Position numbers and translations under genes: made by a program. This document shows positions 1 through 10,880 of a stretch of DNA of 64,000 nt, piece by piece; position 1 is the stretch's first letter, and each line of letters begins with the position of its first letter. The DNA lies in NCBI GenBank assembly GCA_019116705.1, contig DXBF01000009.1:20463-84462 (forward strand). Reading direction: 5' to 3'. The DNA is from Candidatus Gemmiger avistercoris (GTDB lineage: Bacteria > Bacillota > Clostridia > Oscillospirales > Ruminococcaceae). The notes below the pieces were generated by a model, which saw only the letters and a program-made list of their open reading frames with translations, searched no databases and was not told the origin of the DNA.

Positions 1-686
1 ATGATATCCTCCGTCAAATGATGCACAATGTACGCTTCATCCCAGAAGATCTTGAAATCGGGGGCCGCCGTCTTCATAGCAGCAAAACGGCGCACAGTCT
101 CGTCGCTGTACGTGTAGCCGTCGGGGTTGGAGTATTGGGGTACGCACCAGATGCCCTTGATGGTGTCATCCTCCGCCACCAGTTTCTCGATCAGATCCAT
201 ATCCGGGCCGTCTTCCCGCATGGGGATGTTGATCATCTCAAAGCCCATTTCCTCGGTGATGGCAAAATGCCGGTCGTACCCGGGCACAGGGCACAGGAAC
301 TTGCGCTTTTCCACCTGGGACCAGGGACACGGAGATTCCGGGTAGCCGTACATATACCCGATGGACAGCAACGTGTACATCAGCTGCAGGCTGGAATTTC
401 CGCCCACAAACACTTCCTCCGGCTTGACGCCCATCACGTCGGCAAACAGCACCCGGGCTTCATACAGGCCCTCCAGATTGCCGTAGTTACGGGCATCCAC
501 CCCACCTTCGGCAGTATAATCGGTCATCTTCATCATGTCCATAGCCAGATCCATCTGGTGCGGGCCGGGCTTGCCGCGGGCCATGTTCAGATTCAGCCCC
601 ATACCCTGGAACTTTTTGTATTCCGCCTCCAGCTGCGCTTTTTCTGCCGTCAGTGCGGCGCGGTCCATTGCAAAGTAATCAGCCAA
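1..686 (-). CDS. Aminotransferase class I/II (AspB-like, PLP-dependent), 3' part cut off by the window start
   Basis: Minus-strand translation (not in the ORF track because it is partial) reads ...LNMARGKPGPHQMDLAMDMMKMTDYTAEGGVDARNYGNLEGLYEARVLFADVMGVKPEEVFVGGNSSLQLMYTLLS..., typical of aspartate-aminotransferase-type PLP enzymes. Likely TTG start at 686 with an AGGGGGA SD; ATG at 668 is an alternative. Confidence 0.85.
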   Translation of the reverse strand, partial: MADYFAMDRAALTAEKAQLEAEYKKFQGMGLNLNMARGKPGPHQMDLAMDMMKMTDYTAEGGVDARNYGNLEGLYEARVLFADVMGVKPEEVFVGGNSSLQLMYTLLSIGYMYGYPESPCPWSQVEKRKFLCPVPGYDRHFAITEEMGFEMINIPMREDGPDMDLIEKLVAEDDTIKGIWCVPQYSNPDGYTYSDETVRRFAAMKTAAPDFKIFWDEAYIVHHLTEDI

Positions 687-758
687 TTGCAGTTCCCCCT
701 ATTTTGAATCTTCCCTGCCGCGCCCCCTCTATTCGGCGCAGTCACAGGCATACAGTAT

Positions 759-787
759 ATTATAAACGATTTGTCTCAAAGAAACAA
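759..787 (-). promoter_or_regulatory. SigA-type promoter for the aminotransferase gene (TTGTTT-17-TATAAT)
   Basis: Minus strand: TTGTTT (782-787), 17 nt, TATAAT (759-764). Confidence 0.6.
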
Positions 788-880
788 GCGTTTTCTACCA
801 TCTATCCGATAAAAATCGAATGGATACGCCATATATGGGCTTCTTTTCGGCTTTTGCAGGCGCAGACAGCTTTCCTTCAC

Positions 881-917
881 GCAAAAACCGTGCAGGCAGA
901 AATCTGCCTGCACGGTT
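881..917 (-). terminator. Intrinsic terminator downstream of clpX
   Basis: Perfect 15-bp inverted repeat AACCGTGCAGGCAGA/TCTGCCTGCACGGTT (886-900/903-917), followed by a short T run on the minus strand. Confidence 0.75.
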
Positions 918-936
918 GCGATCAGGGGTATTGCCG

Positions 937-2289
937 TCAGGATTGCTGCTGGGCAGCAATACTCTTATAACGCGGTCGCATCATGCCATGCTCGATATGC
1001 GGCGCGGCGCCCTCTACGGTGTCCTCGTCGATCGTCACCCGGGTGATCGTCGCATCCGAAGGGATCTCGTACATGATCGGGATCAGCAAAGACTCCACCA
1101 CGCTGCGCAGCCCGCGCGCACCGCTCTTGCGTTCCGCTGTTTTTTTCGCGATCGCATGGAGGGCGGCGTCGGTAAACACGAGTTCGGCGTTGTCCAGATG
1201 CAGCAGCTCCTTGTACTGGCGCACAATGCTGTTTTTCGGTTCCGTCAAGACCCGCACCAGGGCGTCCTCGTCCAGCGGGTCCAGAACCGTCACCACCGGC
1301 AACCGGCCGATCAGTTCCGGGATCAGGCCAAACTTGACCAGGTCGTCCGGCTCCACCTGGCGCAGCAGCTTCTGCCGGGTCTCGTCCTTGTCCAGCGTCG
1401 TGCGCAGCTGGCTGCCAAAGCCCAGCGAAGCGTTGTCCGTGCGCCGCTGGATGAGCTTTTCCAGCCCGTCGAACGCACCGCCGCAGATGAACAGGATGTT
1501 CTTGGTGTTGATCTGGATGAATTCCTGCTGCGGATGCTTGCGGCCCCCGTTGGGGGGCACGTTGCTGACCGTGCCTTCCACGATCTTCAGCAGCGCCTGC
1601 TGCACGCCTTCTCCGCCCACATCCCGCGTAATGGAAGGATTCTCGCTTTTGCGCGTGATCTTGTCGATCTCGTCAATGTAGATGATGCCGACTTCCGCTT
1701 TGGGGATGTCGAAGTCCGCCGCCTGGATGAGCTTCAGCAGGATATTCTCCACATCTTCGCCCACATAGCCGGCTTCCGTCAGGGTAGTGGCATCCGCGAT
1801 GGCGAAGGGGACATTCAGCATCCGTGCCAACGTCTGCGCCAGCAGCGTTTTGCCCGTGCCGGAAGGGCCCAGCATCAGGACATTGGATTTCTGCAGTTCC
1901 ACACTGCTCTCCTGTTTGGACAGGATACGCTTATAGTGGTTATAGACGGAGACCGCCAGGACCTTTTTTGCCTCATCCTGGCCGATCACATACTGATCCA
2001 GCCCGGCTTTGATCTCCGCGGGCGTCAGGATGCGGATGCTTTCCAGCGGGTCGGCGTCATAGCGCGCCTGTCCGGCATTGCGTGCCGGACGCCGGGATGC
2101 GCCCGCGCGGGGCGGCTGCGGCCGGTCGGCATCCTTGTAAAGCGCATGATAGCACATATCAATGCAGTCTTTACAGATGTTGACGCCGGGGCCGATCAGA
2201 AGCTGTTCCACCTCGTTTTGGGAGCGTCCGCAAAAGCTGCAGACCAGTTCCCGCCCTTTTCCGTCCTTTCCGGACGTTGTATTTGCCAT
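937..2289 (-). CDS. clpX: ATP-dependent Clp protease ATP-binding subunit ClpX
   Basis: Zinc-binding N-domain ([11 protein letters not shown]...CKDCIDMC), Walker [16 protein letters not shown], 450 aa; next to clpP. Confidence 0.97.
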   Translation of the reverse strand: MANTTSGKDGKGRELVCSFCGRSQNEVEQLLIGPGVNICKDCIDMCYHALYKDADRPQPPRAGASRRPARNAGQARYDADPLESIRILTPAEIKAGLDQYVIGQDEAKKVLAVSVYNHYKRILSKQESSVELQKSNVLMLGPSGTGKTLLAQTLARMLNVPFAIADATTLTEAGYVGEDVENILLKLIQAADFDIPKAEVGIIYIDEIDKITRKSENPSITRDVGGEGVQQALLKIVEGTVSNVPPNGGRKHPQQEFIQINTKNILFICGGAFDGLEKLIQRRTDNASLGFGSQLRTTLDKDETRQKLLRQVEPDDLVKFGLIPELIGRLPVVTVLDPLDEDALVRVLTEPKNSIVRQYKELLHLDNAELVFTDAALHAIAKKTAERKSGARGLRSVVESLLIPIMYEIPSDATITRVTIDEDTVEGAAPHIEHGMMRPRYKSIAAQQQS

Positions 2290-2303
2290 GGTATTCCTCC
2301 GAA

Positions 2304-2894
2304 TCAGTGTTTATAGAGGATATCGTCGATCAGACCGTATTCTTTTGCCTGCTGCGCAGTCATATAGTTATCGCGCTCGGTATCCCGCTGGATCGTTTCC
2401 AACGGCTGGCCGGTATACTGACTGTACAGCTGGTTCATGCGTTCCCGGATCCGAACGATATGGTTCGCATGGATCTGGATATCCGTCGCCTGGCCGGAGA
2501 TCCCATTGCCGCTGATCAACGGCTGATGGATCAAGATCTCCGAATTGGGGAGCGCATAGCGCTTGCCCTTGGCCCCGCTGGCCAGAAGGAAAGAGCCCAT
2601 TGAGGCCGCCATGCCGATGCAGATGGTGGACACATCACACTTGATGTAGTTCATCGTATCGTGGATGGCCATGCCGTCGGAAATAGAACCGCCCGGGCTG
2701 TTGATATAGAAATAAATATCCTTCTCCGGGTCCTGACCTTCCAGATACAGCAGCTGCGCCACCACCAGGCTGGCGGAAGTCGCGTTGACATCCTCGCTCA
2801 ACACGATGATGCGGTCGTTCAGCAACCGGGAAAAAATATCATAGCTGCGCTCACCGCGCGCAGTCTGCTCGATAACATAGGGTACAAGGCTCAT
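2304..2894 (-). CDS. clpP: ATP-dependent Clp protease proteolytic subunit ClpP
   Basis: [25 protein letters not shown]...[19 protein letters not shown]...ILIHQPL. Start trimmed from the ORF-track start to ATG 2894, with SD AGGAGGG. Confidence 0.97.
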   Translation of the reverse strand: MSLVPYVIEQTARGERSYDIFSRLLNDRIIVLSEDVNATSASLVVAQLLYLEGQDPEKDIYFYINSPGGSISDGMAIHDTMNYIKCDVSTICIGMAASMGSFLLASGAKGKRYALPNSEILIHQPLISGNGISGQATDIQIHANHIVRIRERMNQLYSQYTGQPLETIQRDTERDNYMTAQQAKEYGLIDDILYKH

Positions 2895-2940
2895 AAGGGT
2901 TCCCTCCTTAGTCGTCAAATCGATGGATTTGTGATAAAGA

Positions 2941-2975
2941 GACCGATACAGCGGCCTTTGCGCGCCGTACCGGTC
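2941..2975 (-). terminator. Terminator-like hairpin between tig and clpP (weak U tract)
   Basis: GACCGGTACGGC...GCCGCTGTATCGGTC stem (with G-U pairs) followed by TCTTTAT on the minus strand. Confidence 0.4.
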
Positions 2976-3007
2976 CTGTTTCGTTCTGCCTTTTGGCAAA
3001 GGCGAGA

Positions 3008-4393
3008 TCACTCGCCCTTGCTTTCTTCCGTTTCAGGCTGTTCCTCTTTGGGTTCGGCCTTCTTAGTGGTCTTGCGGGTGGTCTTTTTGGCGGGTTTCTT
3101 CTCCGCAGCGGCTTCCGTCACGATGTTAGCTTTCTCTTTCACGAGGTCGATGGCCTTGTTGACCGCCAGATCCTTCTTGACAGCCGCCGTATCGATCAGA
3201 CCCTTGACCTGGTCCACTTCCATCTGATAGGCATCGGCAATGCGCTTGACTTCCGCTTCCAGTTCCTCATCGCTGGTCTCGATGTTCTCCTTGGTCACGA
3301 TGGCTTCCATCGCCAGGCGCATCTTGACCTGCTTTTCAGCCTGCTCGCGGAACTGCTCCTTGAACTGGTCGCGGTTCATGCCCATATACTGCAGATACTG
3401 ATCCAGCTTGAGACCCTGCTGCGAAATGCGGTATTGGAAGTCCTGGACCAGTTCCTCCATACGGCTTTCGATCATGGCGTCAGGGATCTCCGCCTTCATG
3501 CCGTTGACGACCTGGTCGATCAGGTCGTTTTCTACTTTCTGATCCGCCTGCTTCTCGTTGTTGGCAGCGATACCGTCGCGGATGGACTTCTTCAGTTCTT
3601 CCAGCGTGTCGTACTCGCTGACATCCTTGGCGAAGTCATCGTCAAGCTCTGGCAGTTCCTTGTACTGAACTTCATGCAGTTTGATCTTGAAGGTAGCATC
3701 CTTACCGGCCAGTTCTTCAGCCTGATACTGCTCCGGGAACTTGACGTTCACATCGAACTCATCGCCAGCCTTGTGGCCGACGACCTGCTCCTCGAAGCCG
3801 GGGATGAAGGAACCGCTGCCCAGCACCAGCGCGTAGTGCTCGGCTTTGCCGCCCTCAAACGCCTTGCCGTCCACAAAGCCCTCGAAGTCGATGGTCGCGG
3901 TATCGCCGTTCTGGGCTTCTCCCTCACGGGTCAGCAGACGGCCGTTGCGGTCCTGCATGCGCTTGATCTCAGCGTCTACGTCGGCCTCGTCCACAGTCTT
4001 GACATCTTTGGTCACCGTTAAACCGGCATACTCACCCAGTTCCACTTCGGGCTTGACCGCCACTTTGACCTTCAGCACGGCGCCGTCTTCCTCGCTCATG
4101 GAAACGACTTCCGGCGCAGGATTGCCGACCACCTCGATACCGGCCGCCTTGACGGCAGCTTCATAATTTTCCGGGAACAGGTCGTTGATCGCATCGTAGT
4201 GGAATACGTCCTTGCCGTACATCTTCTCGATCATCGCACGCGGGGCATGGCCCTTGCGGAAGCCGGGGATCGTGTACTTTTTGCCCTCCCGCTTGAAAGC
4301 GGTGCCGACAGCGGATTTGAAGGTCTCCGCGTCGATGGAGAACTGCAGTTCGACCATACTCTTTTCGAGCTTTTCACAGGAAATCAGGTTCAT
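3008..4393 (-). CDS. tig: Trigger factor with a Lys/Thr-rich C-terminal tail
   Basis: 461 aa; [21 protein letters not shown] is the trigger factor ribosome-binding signature; FKBP-like middle domain; precedes clpP-clpX. Confidence 0.95.
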   Translation of the reverse strand: MNLISCEKLEKSMVELQFSIDAETFKSAVGTAFKREGKKYTIPGFRKGHAPRAMIEKMYGKDVFHYDAINDLFPENYEAAVKAAGIEVVGNPAPEVVSMSEEDGAVLKVKVAVKPEVELGEYAGLTVTKDVKTVDEADVDAEIKRMQDRNGRLLTREGEAQNGDTATIDFEGFVDGKAFEGGKAEHYALVLGSGSFIPGFEEQVVGHKAGDEFDVNVKFPEQYQAEELAGKDATFKIKLHEVQYKELPELDDDFAKDVSEYDTLEELKKSIRDGIAANNEKQADQKVENDLIDQVVNGMKAEIPDAMIESRMEELVQDFQYRISQQGLKLDQYLQYMGMNRDQFKEQFREQAEKQVKMRLAMEAIVTKENIETSDEELEAEVKRIADAYQMEVDQVKGLIDTAAVKKDLAVNKAIDLVKEKANIVTEAAAEKKPAKKTTRKTTKKAEPKEEQPETEESKGE

Positions 4394-4436
4394 TTATAAA
4401 TTCCTCCAAAAATAGATATACATAAAAATACAAGTA

Positions 4437-4445
4437 ATTATAGCA
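4437..4445 (-). promoter_or_regulatory. Extended -10 promoter (TGCTATAAT) upstream of tig
   Basis: Minus strand TGCTATAAT ~45 nt upstream of the tig ATG; -35 weak. Confidence 0.5.
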
Positions 4446-4573
4446 TGTTCCCACGCAGAATACCAGCCCTATTCAGAAAAAATTCATTTCCTGTCCGGCC
4501 TTTTTACGCAAAACAACCGGGTTTTGCACAAAAACCTGCGCAAAAAGCCATGCCTGAGCATTCGGTTCCCCCT

Positions 4574-5257
4574 TTATCGGATCTTATAGGGGCAAAACCC
4601 CAGGCTGTCAGCTGAAATCAGCTTATAGCGGATCCCTTCCATCTCTCCCTGTACGGCAAAGCGAATGGAGCGCCCGTGCAGGTGCCCGTAATAACACTCG
4701 GTAACGCCGCATTCCTGCAATACGTCCACAATTTCCTGCGCGGAAGCCCCCGGGTAGACCGGCGGGTAATGCAGGAACGCGATCCGCTGTTCCGCCGCCC
4801 GCCCCGCCTGCAGGGACATCCGCAGGCGCCCTGCTTCCCGGGCCATCAGCTTTTCTCCCTGCGCCGCCGCGTCGTCAAAGGGCCATCCGCGGGTACCGCA
4901 CAGGGCAGTTCCCTGGACGACGCAGGCATTGTTGTGCAGGATATGCAGGGAATCGAAACCGTTCTCTTGCAGAAAATTCTGCATTTTGCGGGCCGTCGTC
5001 CACCAGTAATCGTGGTTGCCTTTCAGGAGCCATTTCTGCCCCGGCAGCCCCTGCAGGAAGGAAAAATCCGCCCGGGTGTCCGGCAGGTTCATTGCCCAGC
5101 TCGTATCTCCCGCCAGCACCACCGTATCCTCCGGCGCAACCAGCGCCCGCCAGCTGCGTTCCAGCTTCGGCAGGTACCCTTCCCAGCCGGGGAACACGTC
5201 CATCGGCTTATCCGTTCCCAAAGAGAGGTGTAAATCCCCTATTGCAAAAATCGCCAT
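4574..5257 (-). CDS. Metallophosphoesterase
   Basis: MAIFAIGDLHLSLG...GDTSWAM...LKGNHDYWW...GHLHG: calcineurin-like phosphoesterase motifs. Confidence 0.9.
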   Translation of the reverse strand: MAIFAIGDLHLSLGTDKPMDVFPGWEGYLPKLERSWRALVAPEDTVVLAGDTSWAMNLPDTRADFSFLQGLPGQKWLLKGNHDYWWTTARKMQNFLQENGFDSLHILHNNACVVQGTALCGTRGWPFDDAAAQGEKLMAREAGRLRMSLQAGRAAEQRIAFLHYPPVYPGASAQEIVDVLQECGVTECYYGHLHGRSIRFAVQGEMEGIRYKLISADSLGFCPYKIR

Positions 5258-5299
5258 ACCTCTCCCTTACTTTTGTAAATCTGCTTATGCCCGGCGGCT

Positions 5300-6748
5300 T
5301 CAACGCAGCGCCGCAGCCCGGATCTCCTCCGGCGCGATGATTTCGGAAAACCGTACCGGTTTGCGGTCCAGTTCCCGCAAACTCTGCGGCGCGCAGGCGC
5401 CGGTCTTTTTTTCCAGCGCCGCCATGGCTGCAAAATCGCCGGACGGTGCTTGTGTCCCCAGCGCCGCCAGCACATCCCGCGGGAATTTGAACGGACTGGC
5501 CGTGGAGAGAACGACCATCGGCGCCTCGCCGCGGCACGCTTCCGCCACGCGGAACGCCACCGCCGTATGGGTGTCGCAGAGATACCCGTCCTGCTCGTAG
5601 CGTGCGCGGATCTCCTCCGCGCACTCCGCTTCCCCGGCATAGCCCGCCGCAAAACTTTCCTGGATCGCCGCCAGTGTTTCCGCATCGACGGTATAGGTTC
5701 CGGTCTGCGCCAATTCCCGCATCCAGGCGGACACTTTCCCGCTGCTGCCGCTGACGTGGTACAGCAGCCGCTCCAGATTGGAAGAGATCAGAATATCCAT
5801 CGACGGCGAACTGGTTTTGTAGAATTCCCGCCGCGCATCGTAGGTGCCGGTACGGATGAAATCCGTCAGCACATTGTTGCGGTTGGAAGCGCAGACCAGC
5901 TTGCCGACCGGCAGCCCCATCCGCTTGGCATAATACCCGGCCAGGATATCGCCAAAGTTCCCGGTAGGCACGCAGAAGTCCACCGGCTGCCCCCAGGCGG
6001 CGGCTCCCTGCTCCACCAGGCGGAAATAAGCATGGAAATAATAGACGATCTGCGGCACCAGGCGGCCCCAGTTGATGGAATTCGCACTGGAGAGACGGAT
6101 GTTCCGCTTTTCCAGTTCCGCCCCCACCGAGGCGTCGGCAAACACGCGCTTTACGCCGGTCTGTGCATCGTCAAAATTGCCGTCAACGGCATACACCTGC
6201 ACGTTTTCGCCCTCCTGCGTGACCATCTGCAGGCGCTGGATCTCGCTGGTGCCCGCGTTCGGGTAAAAGACCTGGATCTCGATCCCGTCCAGGCCCGCAT
6301 ATCCGGCCAGGGCCGCCTTGCCGGTATCCCCGGAAGTCGCCACCAGAATGCGCGTCGTCTCGGTACGGCCGAGGGTCTTCTTCGCTTCCACCAGCAGCCT
6401 GGGCATCAGCTGCAGGGCATAGTCTTTAAAGGCACAGGTCGGGCCGTGCCACAGTTCCAGCGCATAAAGCCCCTCATGTACGGGCACCGTCGCACCCGCC
6501 TTACCGCCGAACGCCTCCCCATAGGTGCGGGCCGTCGCACCGGCCAGGAATTCCCGGCTGTAATCGGTCAGGTACAGCGCCAGGACCTCCCGCGCCAGTT
6601 CCGGGTAGGACAGGTTTTTCCAGGCTGCAAGGTCTGCTTTCGGGAAGGCCTCCGGCACGAACAGGCCGCTTTGGGGCGCCAGGCCGCGCACGATCGCTTC
6701 TGCGGCCGAAACCCGCAGGCCGGAATCTCTGGTACTCTGATACTGCAT
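5300..6748 (-). CDS. thrC: Threonine synthase
   Basis: 482 aa; MQYQSTRDSGLRVSAAEAIVRGLAPQSGLFVPE..., ELWHGPTCAFKDYALQLMPRLL, SGDTGKAALAGYAG. Confidence 0.95.
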   Translation of the reverse strand: MQYQSTRDSGLRVSAAEAIVRGLAPQSGLFVPEAFPKADLAAWKNLSYPELAREVLALYLTDYSREFLAGATARTYGEAFGGKAGATVPVHEGLYALELWHGPTCAFKDYALQLMPRLLVEAKKTLGRTETTRILVATSGDTGKAALAGYAGLDGIEIQVFYPNAGTSEIQRLQMVTQEGENVQVYAVDGNFDDAQTGVKRVFADASVGAELEKRNIRLSSANSINWGRLVPQIVYYFHAYFRLVEQGAAAWGQPVDFCVPTGNFGDILAGYYAKRMGLPVGKLVCASNRNNVLTDFIRTGTYDARREFYKTSSPSMDILISSNLERLLYHVSGSSGKVSAWMRELAQTGTYTVDAETLAAIQESFAAGYAGEAECAEEIRARYEQDGYLCDTHTAVAFRVAEACRGEAPMVVLSTASPFKFPRDVLAALGTQAPSGDFAAMAALEKKTGACAPQSLRELDRKPVRFSEIIAPEEIRAAALR

Positions 6749-6771
6749 ATCGTTCCACCCTTTCTATGCCG

Positions 6772-7125
6772 TCAACTCTGGAAGGCATCCATAATACAGT
6801 GTATCTGCCAGCCTTTGGCGGCAGGCGTCACTTCCACCACATCGAACCGCACGGCCGCATCCCCATACGGGCTGTCTTTCAGGTACAGCTGCGCCGCCAG
6901 CAGCAGCCGCCGCTGTTTGTGAAGGTCCACCGCTTCCGCCGGTGCATACCACCGCTGCGCGCCACGGGTCTTTACTTCCGCAAAAACGATCGTGCCGTCT
7001 TTATAAAGGATCAGGTCCAGTTCGCCCATGCGCGTGCGGTAATTATGCCCCAACAGCAGGTAGCCCCGCTGGCGGTAGTATTGCGCCGCGACGGCCTCCC
7101 CTTTATAGCCCAAGTCACTTTTCAT
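6772..7125 (-). CDS. YraN/UPF0102 family endonuclease-like protein
   Basis: [46 protein letters not shown]; adjacent to rnhB as in many bacteria. Confidence 0.9.
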   Translation of the reverse strand: MKSDLGYKGEAVAAQYYRQRGYLLLGHNYRTRMGELDLILYKDGTIVFAEVKTRGAQRWYAPAEAVDLHKQRRLLLAAQLYLKDSPYGDAAVRFDVVEVTPAAKGWQIHCIMDAFQS

Positions 7126-7741
7126 GCCAGTAACCCTGCTTTTTCAGGAAACTGCGCCGGTAGAACGGTTGTATGCCATATTGGGCGATCCGCTCATAGT
7201 GCAGTCGTGTCGGGTATCCCTTATGTTTTGCCAGCCCATACTGGGGGTACCGGCGGTCCAGTTCCATCATATAGCGGTCCCGGCTGACCTTTGCCAGAAT
7301 AGAGGCTGCCGCAATGCTGGCGCTGGACGCATCCCCCTTGACCACTGCCTGCGCCGGAACGCCGAGTCCCGGCGGGCAGCGGTTGCCGTCGATCAACGCA
7401 TAGGCGGGCTGCGGGTCCAGTTCTCTCACCGCACGCGCCATGCCGTCCATCGTCGCCCAGAGGATGTTCTTTTCGTCGATCTCCTGCGGGGAAACGAACA
7501 CGACCTGGTAGGCCACCGCACGGCTCGTGATCTGCTCAAAAAGCGTTTCCCGCCGTTTTTCGGTCAGCTTTTTGGAATCATTGATCCCCTCAATGGGGTC
7601 TTCCGGGTCGAGGATCACCGCCGCACAGCACACCGGCCCGCACAGCGGCCCGCGGCCTGCTTCGTCCACACCGCAGAATAAACCGAATCGTTCGCGGATC
7701 TGCGCGTCGAATTGGTACAACGCCGAATCATTGCTCTTCAT
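7115..7741 (-). CDS. rnhB: Ribonuclease HII
   Basis: [15 protein letters not shown]...[11 protein letters not shown]...; start trimmed to ATG 7741, overlapping the ylqF stop. Confidence 0.95.
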   Translation of the reverse strand: MKSNDSALYQFDAQIRERFGLFCGVDEAGRGPLCGPVCCAAVILDPEDPIEGINDSKKLTEKRRETLFEQITSRAVAYQVVFVSPQEIDEKNILWATMDGMARAVRELDPQPAYALIDGNRCPPGLGVPAQAVVKGDASSASIAAASILAKVSRDRYMMELDRRYPQYGLAKHKGYPTRLHYERIAQYGIQPFYRRSFLKKQGYWHEK

Positions 7742-8664
7742 AATTCCGGCTCCTCTTCTTCGACGGGGATCGCCTGCTGCGCCATGCGCTGCGGCGGCCG
7801 CTCCAGCGAAAGCCTGCCCCACTTACTGGCCCGGAACTCCCCCACCAGCATCTTGGCTGCCCGCTCGGTATCCACTTCGCCGCCGGATACCAGCATGCCC
7901 CGCTTTGCTCCGATGGCCTGCAGCAGTTCATAGGGCGGCAATTCCAACGACTGCGGCGCAAGCTTGTAGCGCGCCAGAAGCTGCTGTGGGTAAATGGTGC
8001 GCACGCTGTCCAGCAGCCCGCAGGCCAGTTCCTCGATATCCAAAATATCGTCCCTGATCGATCCGATGAATGCCAGGTGGGAGGCTGTTTCCAGTGAATC
8101 AAACTTTTTCCAGAGCACCCCCGGCATATCCATCAGGTCGAAGCGCCCGACCGAGATCCACTGTTTCCCGCGGGTGACGCCGGGTTTATTGGCCGCCTTG
8201 GCCCGCGCCGTTCCCGCGAAAGAGTTGATGAACGTCGATTTGCCCACATTGGGGATGCCCACGACCATCACGCGGATGGCAGCCCCTTCCATGCCGCGGC
8301 TGCGCCTCCGCTCCATCAGGGCCGATAATTCCCTCTCGATAGGGGCCTTGACTGCCGCCGCGCTCCCCTTTTTCTTGGAATCCATCGCCAGACAGCCCGC
8401 CCCGGCGCTCTTAAAATAGGCCAGCCACTGCCGGGTGATCTCGGGGTCGGCCAGGTCTGATTTATTCAAAATATACAGGTGCGGTTTTCCGGCGGTGATC
8501 CGTTCGATCTCCGGGTTCAGGCTGGAAAGCGGGATACGCGCATCGAGGATCTGCAAAACACAGTCCACGTTGCGGATCTCTTTTTCCATCAAACGGAGCG
8601 TTTTGGTCATATGCCCCGGGAACCACTGGATCTGCCGGCTGTTGATAATGTCGTTTTGACTCAT
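7738..8664 (-). CDS. ylqF: Ribosome biogenesis GTPase YlqF/RbgA
   Basis: [38 protein letters not shown]: circularly permuted GTPase. Confidence 0.95.
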   Translation of the reverse strand: MSQNDIINSRQIQWFPGHMTKTLRLMEKEIRNVDCVLQILDARIPLSSLNPEIERITAGKPHLYILNKSDLADPEITRQWLAYFKSAGAGCLAMDSKKKGSAAAVKAPIERELSALMERRRSRGMEGAAIRVMVVGIPNVGKSTFINSFAGTARAKAANKPGVTRGKQWISVGRFDLMDMPGVLWKKFDSLETASHLAFIGSIRDDILDIEELACGLLDSVRTIYPQQLLARYKLAPQSLELPPYELLQAIGAKRGMLVSGGEVDTERAAKMLVGEFRASKWGRLSLERPPQRMAQQAIPVEEEEPEL

Positions 8665-9206
8665 TCGATTACTCCCATTGCCTCAAACGGCATGACCCGG
8701 TACAGGGCCACTCCCAGCACGTCGCGCTCATCGACACAGCCGATCTCACGGTCACGGCTGTCCTTGGACTGGTTGCGGTTATCCCCCATCAGAAAAAGAC
8801 ATCCTTTCGGCACCGTGATCGGGAAATTCACGCTCTCCTGCATCCAGGTGGGTTCCGCAATATAGGGTTCCTCCAGCGCTTCGCCGTTGCGGTATACGAT
8901 CCCCTGTTCAAAGTCAATGTCAATAACGTCCCCTTCTTTACCGATCACCCGCTTTACCAGCGGTTTCCCATAGGGGATATAACTGTCTACGACCACGACG
9001 TCCTCATACTGCGGCTGCAGAAATGCCGCGATCAGCACCCGGTCTCCGTCATACAGCGTAGGATTCATGGAACTGCCGTCCACCTGAACGATCCGCACTG
9101 CAAAAGTAAAAATCAGCGCGATCACCGCTACCGCCACAGCGAGCGCGTCGTACCATTCCAGCGTTTCACGGTTGCGCCGGAACCGCTCCTTGAATGTCCG
9201 TGCCAC
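8661..9206 (-). CDS. lepB: Signal peptidase I
   Basis: VQVDGSSMNPTLYDGDRVLI...KRVIGKEGD...GDNRNQSKDSRD; N-terminal TM segment. Confidence 0.95.
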   Translation of the reverse strand: MARTFKERFRRNRETLEWYDALAVAVAVIALIFTFAVRIVQVDGSSMNPTLYDGDRVLIAAFLQPQYEDVVVVDSYIPYGKPLVKRVIGKEGDVIDIDFEQGIVYRNGEALEEPYIAEPTWMQESVNFPITVPKGCLFLMGDNRNQSKDSRDREIGCVDERDVLGVALYRVMPFEAMGVIE

Positions 9207-9228
9207 GACTTCCCTCCCGCAAAATGAT

Positions 9229-9265
9229 ACGAAAAAAGGGAGAACGCCAACCGTCCTCCCCTTTT
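9229..9265 (-). terminator. Intrinsic terminator after rplS
   Basis: Minus strand GGGGAGGACGGTTGGCGTTCTCCCTTTTTT. Confidence 0.7.
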
Positions 9266-9275
9266 CTCTGGATAC

Positions 9276-9617
9276 TCAGATACGCGCCTTGACCTTGGCA
9301 GCCTTGCCGGTACGCTCACGCAGATAGAAGAGCTTCGCACGACGGACCTTGCCGCGGCGAACGACCTCGACCTTCTCCACGAACGGGCTGTTGACCGGGA
9401 AAACACGCTCCACGCCAACGCCGTAGGAAGTGCGGCGAACGGTGAAGGTCTCCGCAATACCGCCATGCTTTTTGGCGATGACAGTGCCCTCGAAAGCCTG
9501 GATACGCTCTTTGTCGCCTTCCTTGATGCGGACGGAAACGCGAACGGTATCGCCGACTTCAAACTGGGGCTTGTTCTCTTTGATCATGCCCTCGGTAAAA
9601 TGCTTCATTGCGTCCAT
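9276..9617 (-). CDS. rplS: 50S ribosomal protein L19
   Basis: [53 protein letters not shown]...; start trimmed to ATG 9617. Confidence 0.97.
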   Translation of the reverse strand: MDAMKHFTEGMIKENKPQFEVGDTVRVSVRIKEGDKERIQAFEGTVIAKKHGGIAETFTVRRTSYGVGVERVFPVNSPFVEKVEVVRRGKVRRAKLFYLRERTGKAAKVKARI

Positions 9618-9681
9618 ATTCCTAAGTTCCTCCATTTTGTATCGACGTTCATACCCGAATGCTCGGCAGAGGACCGCCTGT

Positions 9682-9718
9682 ATAATGATGTGTCATTATC
9701 CTGCCGGTGGCCCGGCAG
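9682..9718 (-). ncRNA. Candidate ribosomal-protein (L19-type) leader: two tandem perfect hairpins in the rplS 5'UTR
   Basis: CTGCCGG-GCCA-CCGGCAG (9701-9718) followed by ATAATGA-CACA-TCATTAT (9682-9699), between a strong promoter and the rplS start. Confidence 0.5.
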
Positions 9719-9734
9719 CACTAACGCTTTAGTA

Positions 9735-9763
9735 TTATAACATCCGCCCTGCCGTTTGGCAAG
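9735..9763 (-). promoter_or_regulatory. Strong SigA-type promoter of rplS (TTGCCA-17-TATAAT)
   Basis: Minus strand -35 at 9758-9763, -10 at 9735-9740, spacer 17. Confidence 0.8.
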
Positions 9764-9812
9764 GCTTTTTTACAAAAAAACGGGAAATTTCCGGCAAAAG
9801 CACCGCCCCGGC

Positions 9813-9847
9813 AAAAAAAGGGCCGTAACCTTGCGGCAACGGCCCCC
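9813..9847 (-). terminator. Intrinsic terminator of pfkA
   Basis: Minus strand GGGCCGT-tgccgcaaggtt-ACGGCCC-TTTTTTT. Confidence 0.85.
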
Positions 9848-9858
9848 GGGTACTCCCT

Positions 9859-10833
9859 TTAAATCGAAATGGCATTGGCGATTTCGATCATTTCCCGGTC
9901 GATGGTCTTGTGCATGGACAAGGCCACGTTGACGTCGTAATCCACGATCTTATCGCCGGAGACCGCCACAACGCGGTTGTAGATGCCTTTATCCAGCAGG
10001 TCGATCGCGTGATAGCCCATCAGCGAAGCGTTCACACGGTCGCGGACCGTCGGGGAACCGCCGCGCTGGATATGCCCCAGCACCGTGGCGCGGGAATCCA
10101 CACCCGTGATCGCCTGGATCTGGTTGGCCAGTTCCTGCGCCCCCACGACGCCCTCCGACACGATGATGATAAAATGCTTTTTGCCGGTGGACTGGGTCTG
10201 GCGCATGCGCTGCAGGATATCGCGCTCAAAGTCAAAGGGGATCTCCGGCAGCAGAACGGCCAGCGCACCGGTGGCGATGCCCACGTTCAGCGCGATATAA
10301 CCGGCATGATGGCCCATGACCTCGACCACGCTGCAGCGGTCGTGACTCTGCGTCGTGTCGCGCAGTTTATCGATCGCTTCCACCGCCGTGTTCATGGCCG
10401 TATCATAACCAATGGTGTACTCGCTGCAGGCGATGTCATTGTCGATGGTTCCAGGCAGACCGATGCAGGGGATCCCTTGGTTGGCAAGAGCCCGGGCACC
10501 CATGAAGGAACCGTCGCCGCCGATGACTACCAACGCATCGATCCCCAGTTCCTTGCAGCGGGCCAGACCTTTCGCCTGCCCTTCCTGGGTCTTGAACTCC
10601 AGGCAACGGGCCGTATACAGGATCGTACCGCCGCGATGGATGATCTCCGATACGCTGCGGACGTTCATTTCATAGCATTCGCCATTGATCAGGCCATTAT
10701 AACCACGCTGAATGCCCATCATCCGATACCCTTTGCTGATACCGGCGCGCACGATCGCGCGGACAGCCGCGTTCATGCCGGGGGCGTCGCCGCCGCTGGT
10801 CAGAACACCGATGGTTTTGATTTCCTTAGCCAT
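9859..10833 (-). CDS. pfkA: ATP-dependent 6-phosphofructokinase
   Basis: MAKEIKTIGVLTSGGDAPGMNAAVRAIVR...GGDGSFMGA...GLPGTIDNDI; start trimmed to ATG 10833. Confidence 0.97.
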   Translation of the reverse strand: MAKEIKTIGVLTSGGDAPGMNAAVRAIVRAGISKGYRMMGIQRGYNGLINGECYEMNVRSVSEIIHRGGTILYTARCLEFKTQEGQAKGLARCKELGIDALVVIGGDGSFMGARALANQGIPCIGLPGTIDNDIACSEYTIGYDTAMNTAVEAIDKLRDTTQSHDRCSVVEVMGHHAGYIALNVGIATGALAVLLPEIPFDFERDILQRMRQTQSTGKKHFIIIVSEGVVGAQELANQIQAITGVDSRATVLGHIQRGGSPTVRDRVNASLMGYHAIDLLDKGIYNRVVAVSGDKIVDYDVNVALSMHKTIDREMIEIANAISI

Positions 10834-10880
10834 AATGCAGCTCCTCCTGTCTGGGAACATAGCGTTATTTACAATATTTT

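Noticed and set aside
2895-2940. CtsR/CIRCE operator upstream of clpP
   Set aside because: No GGTCAAA direct repeat or CIRCE inverted repeat found in the tig-clpP interval.
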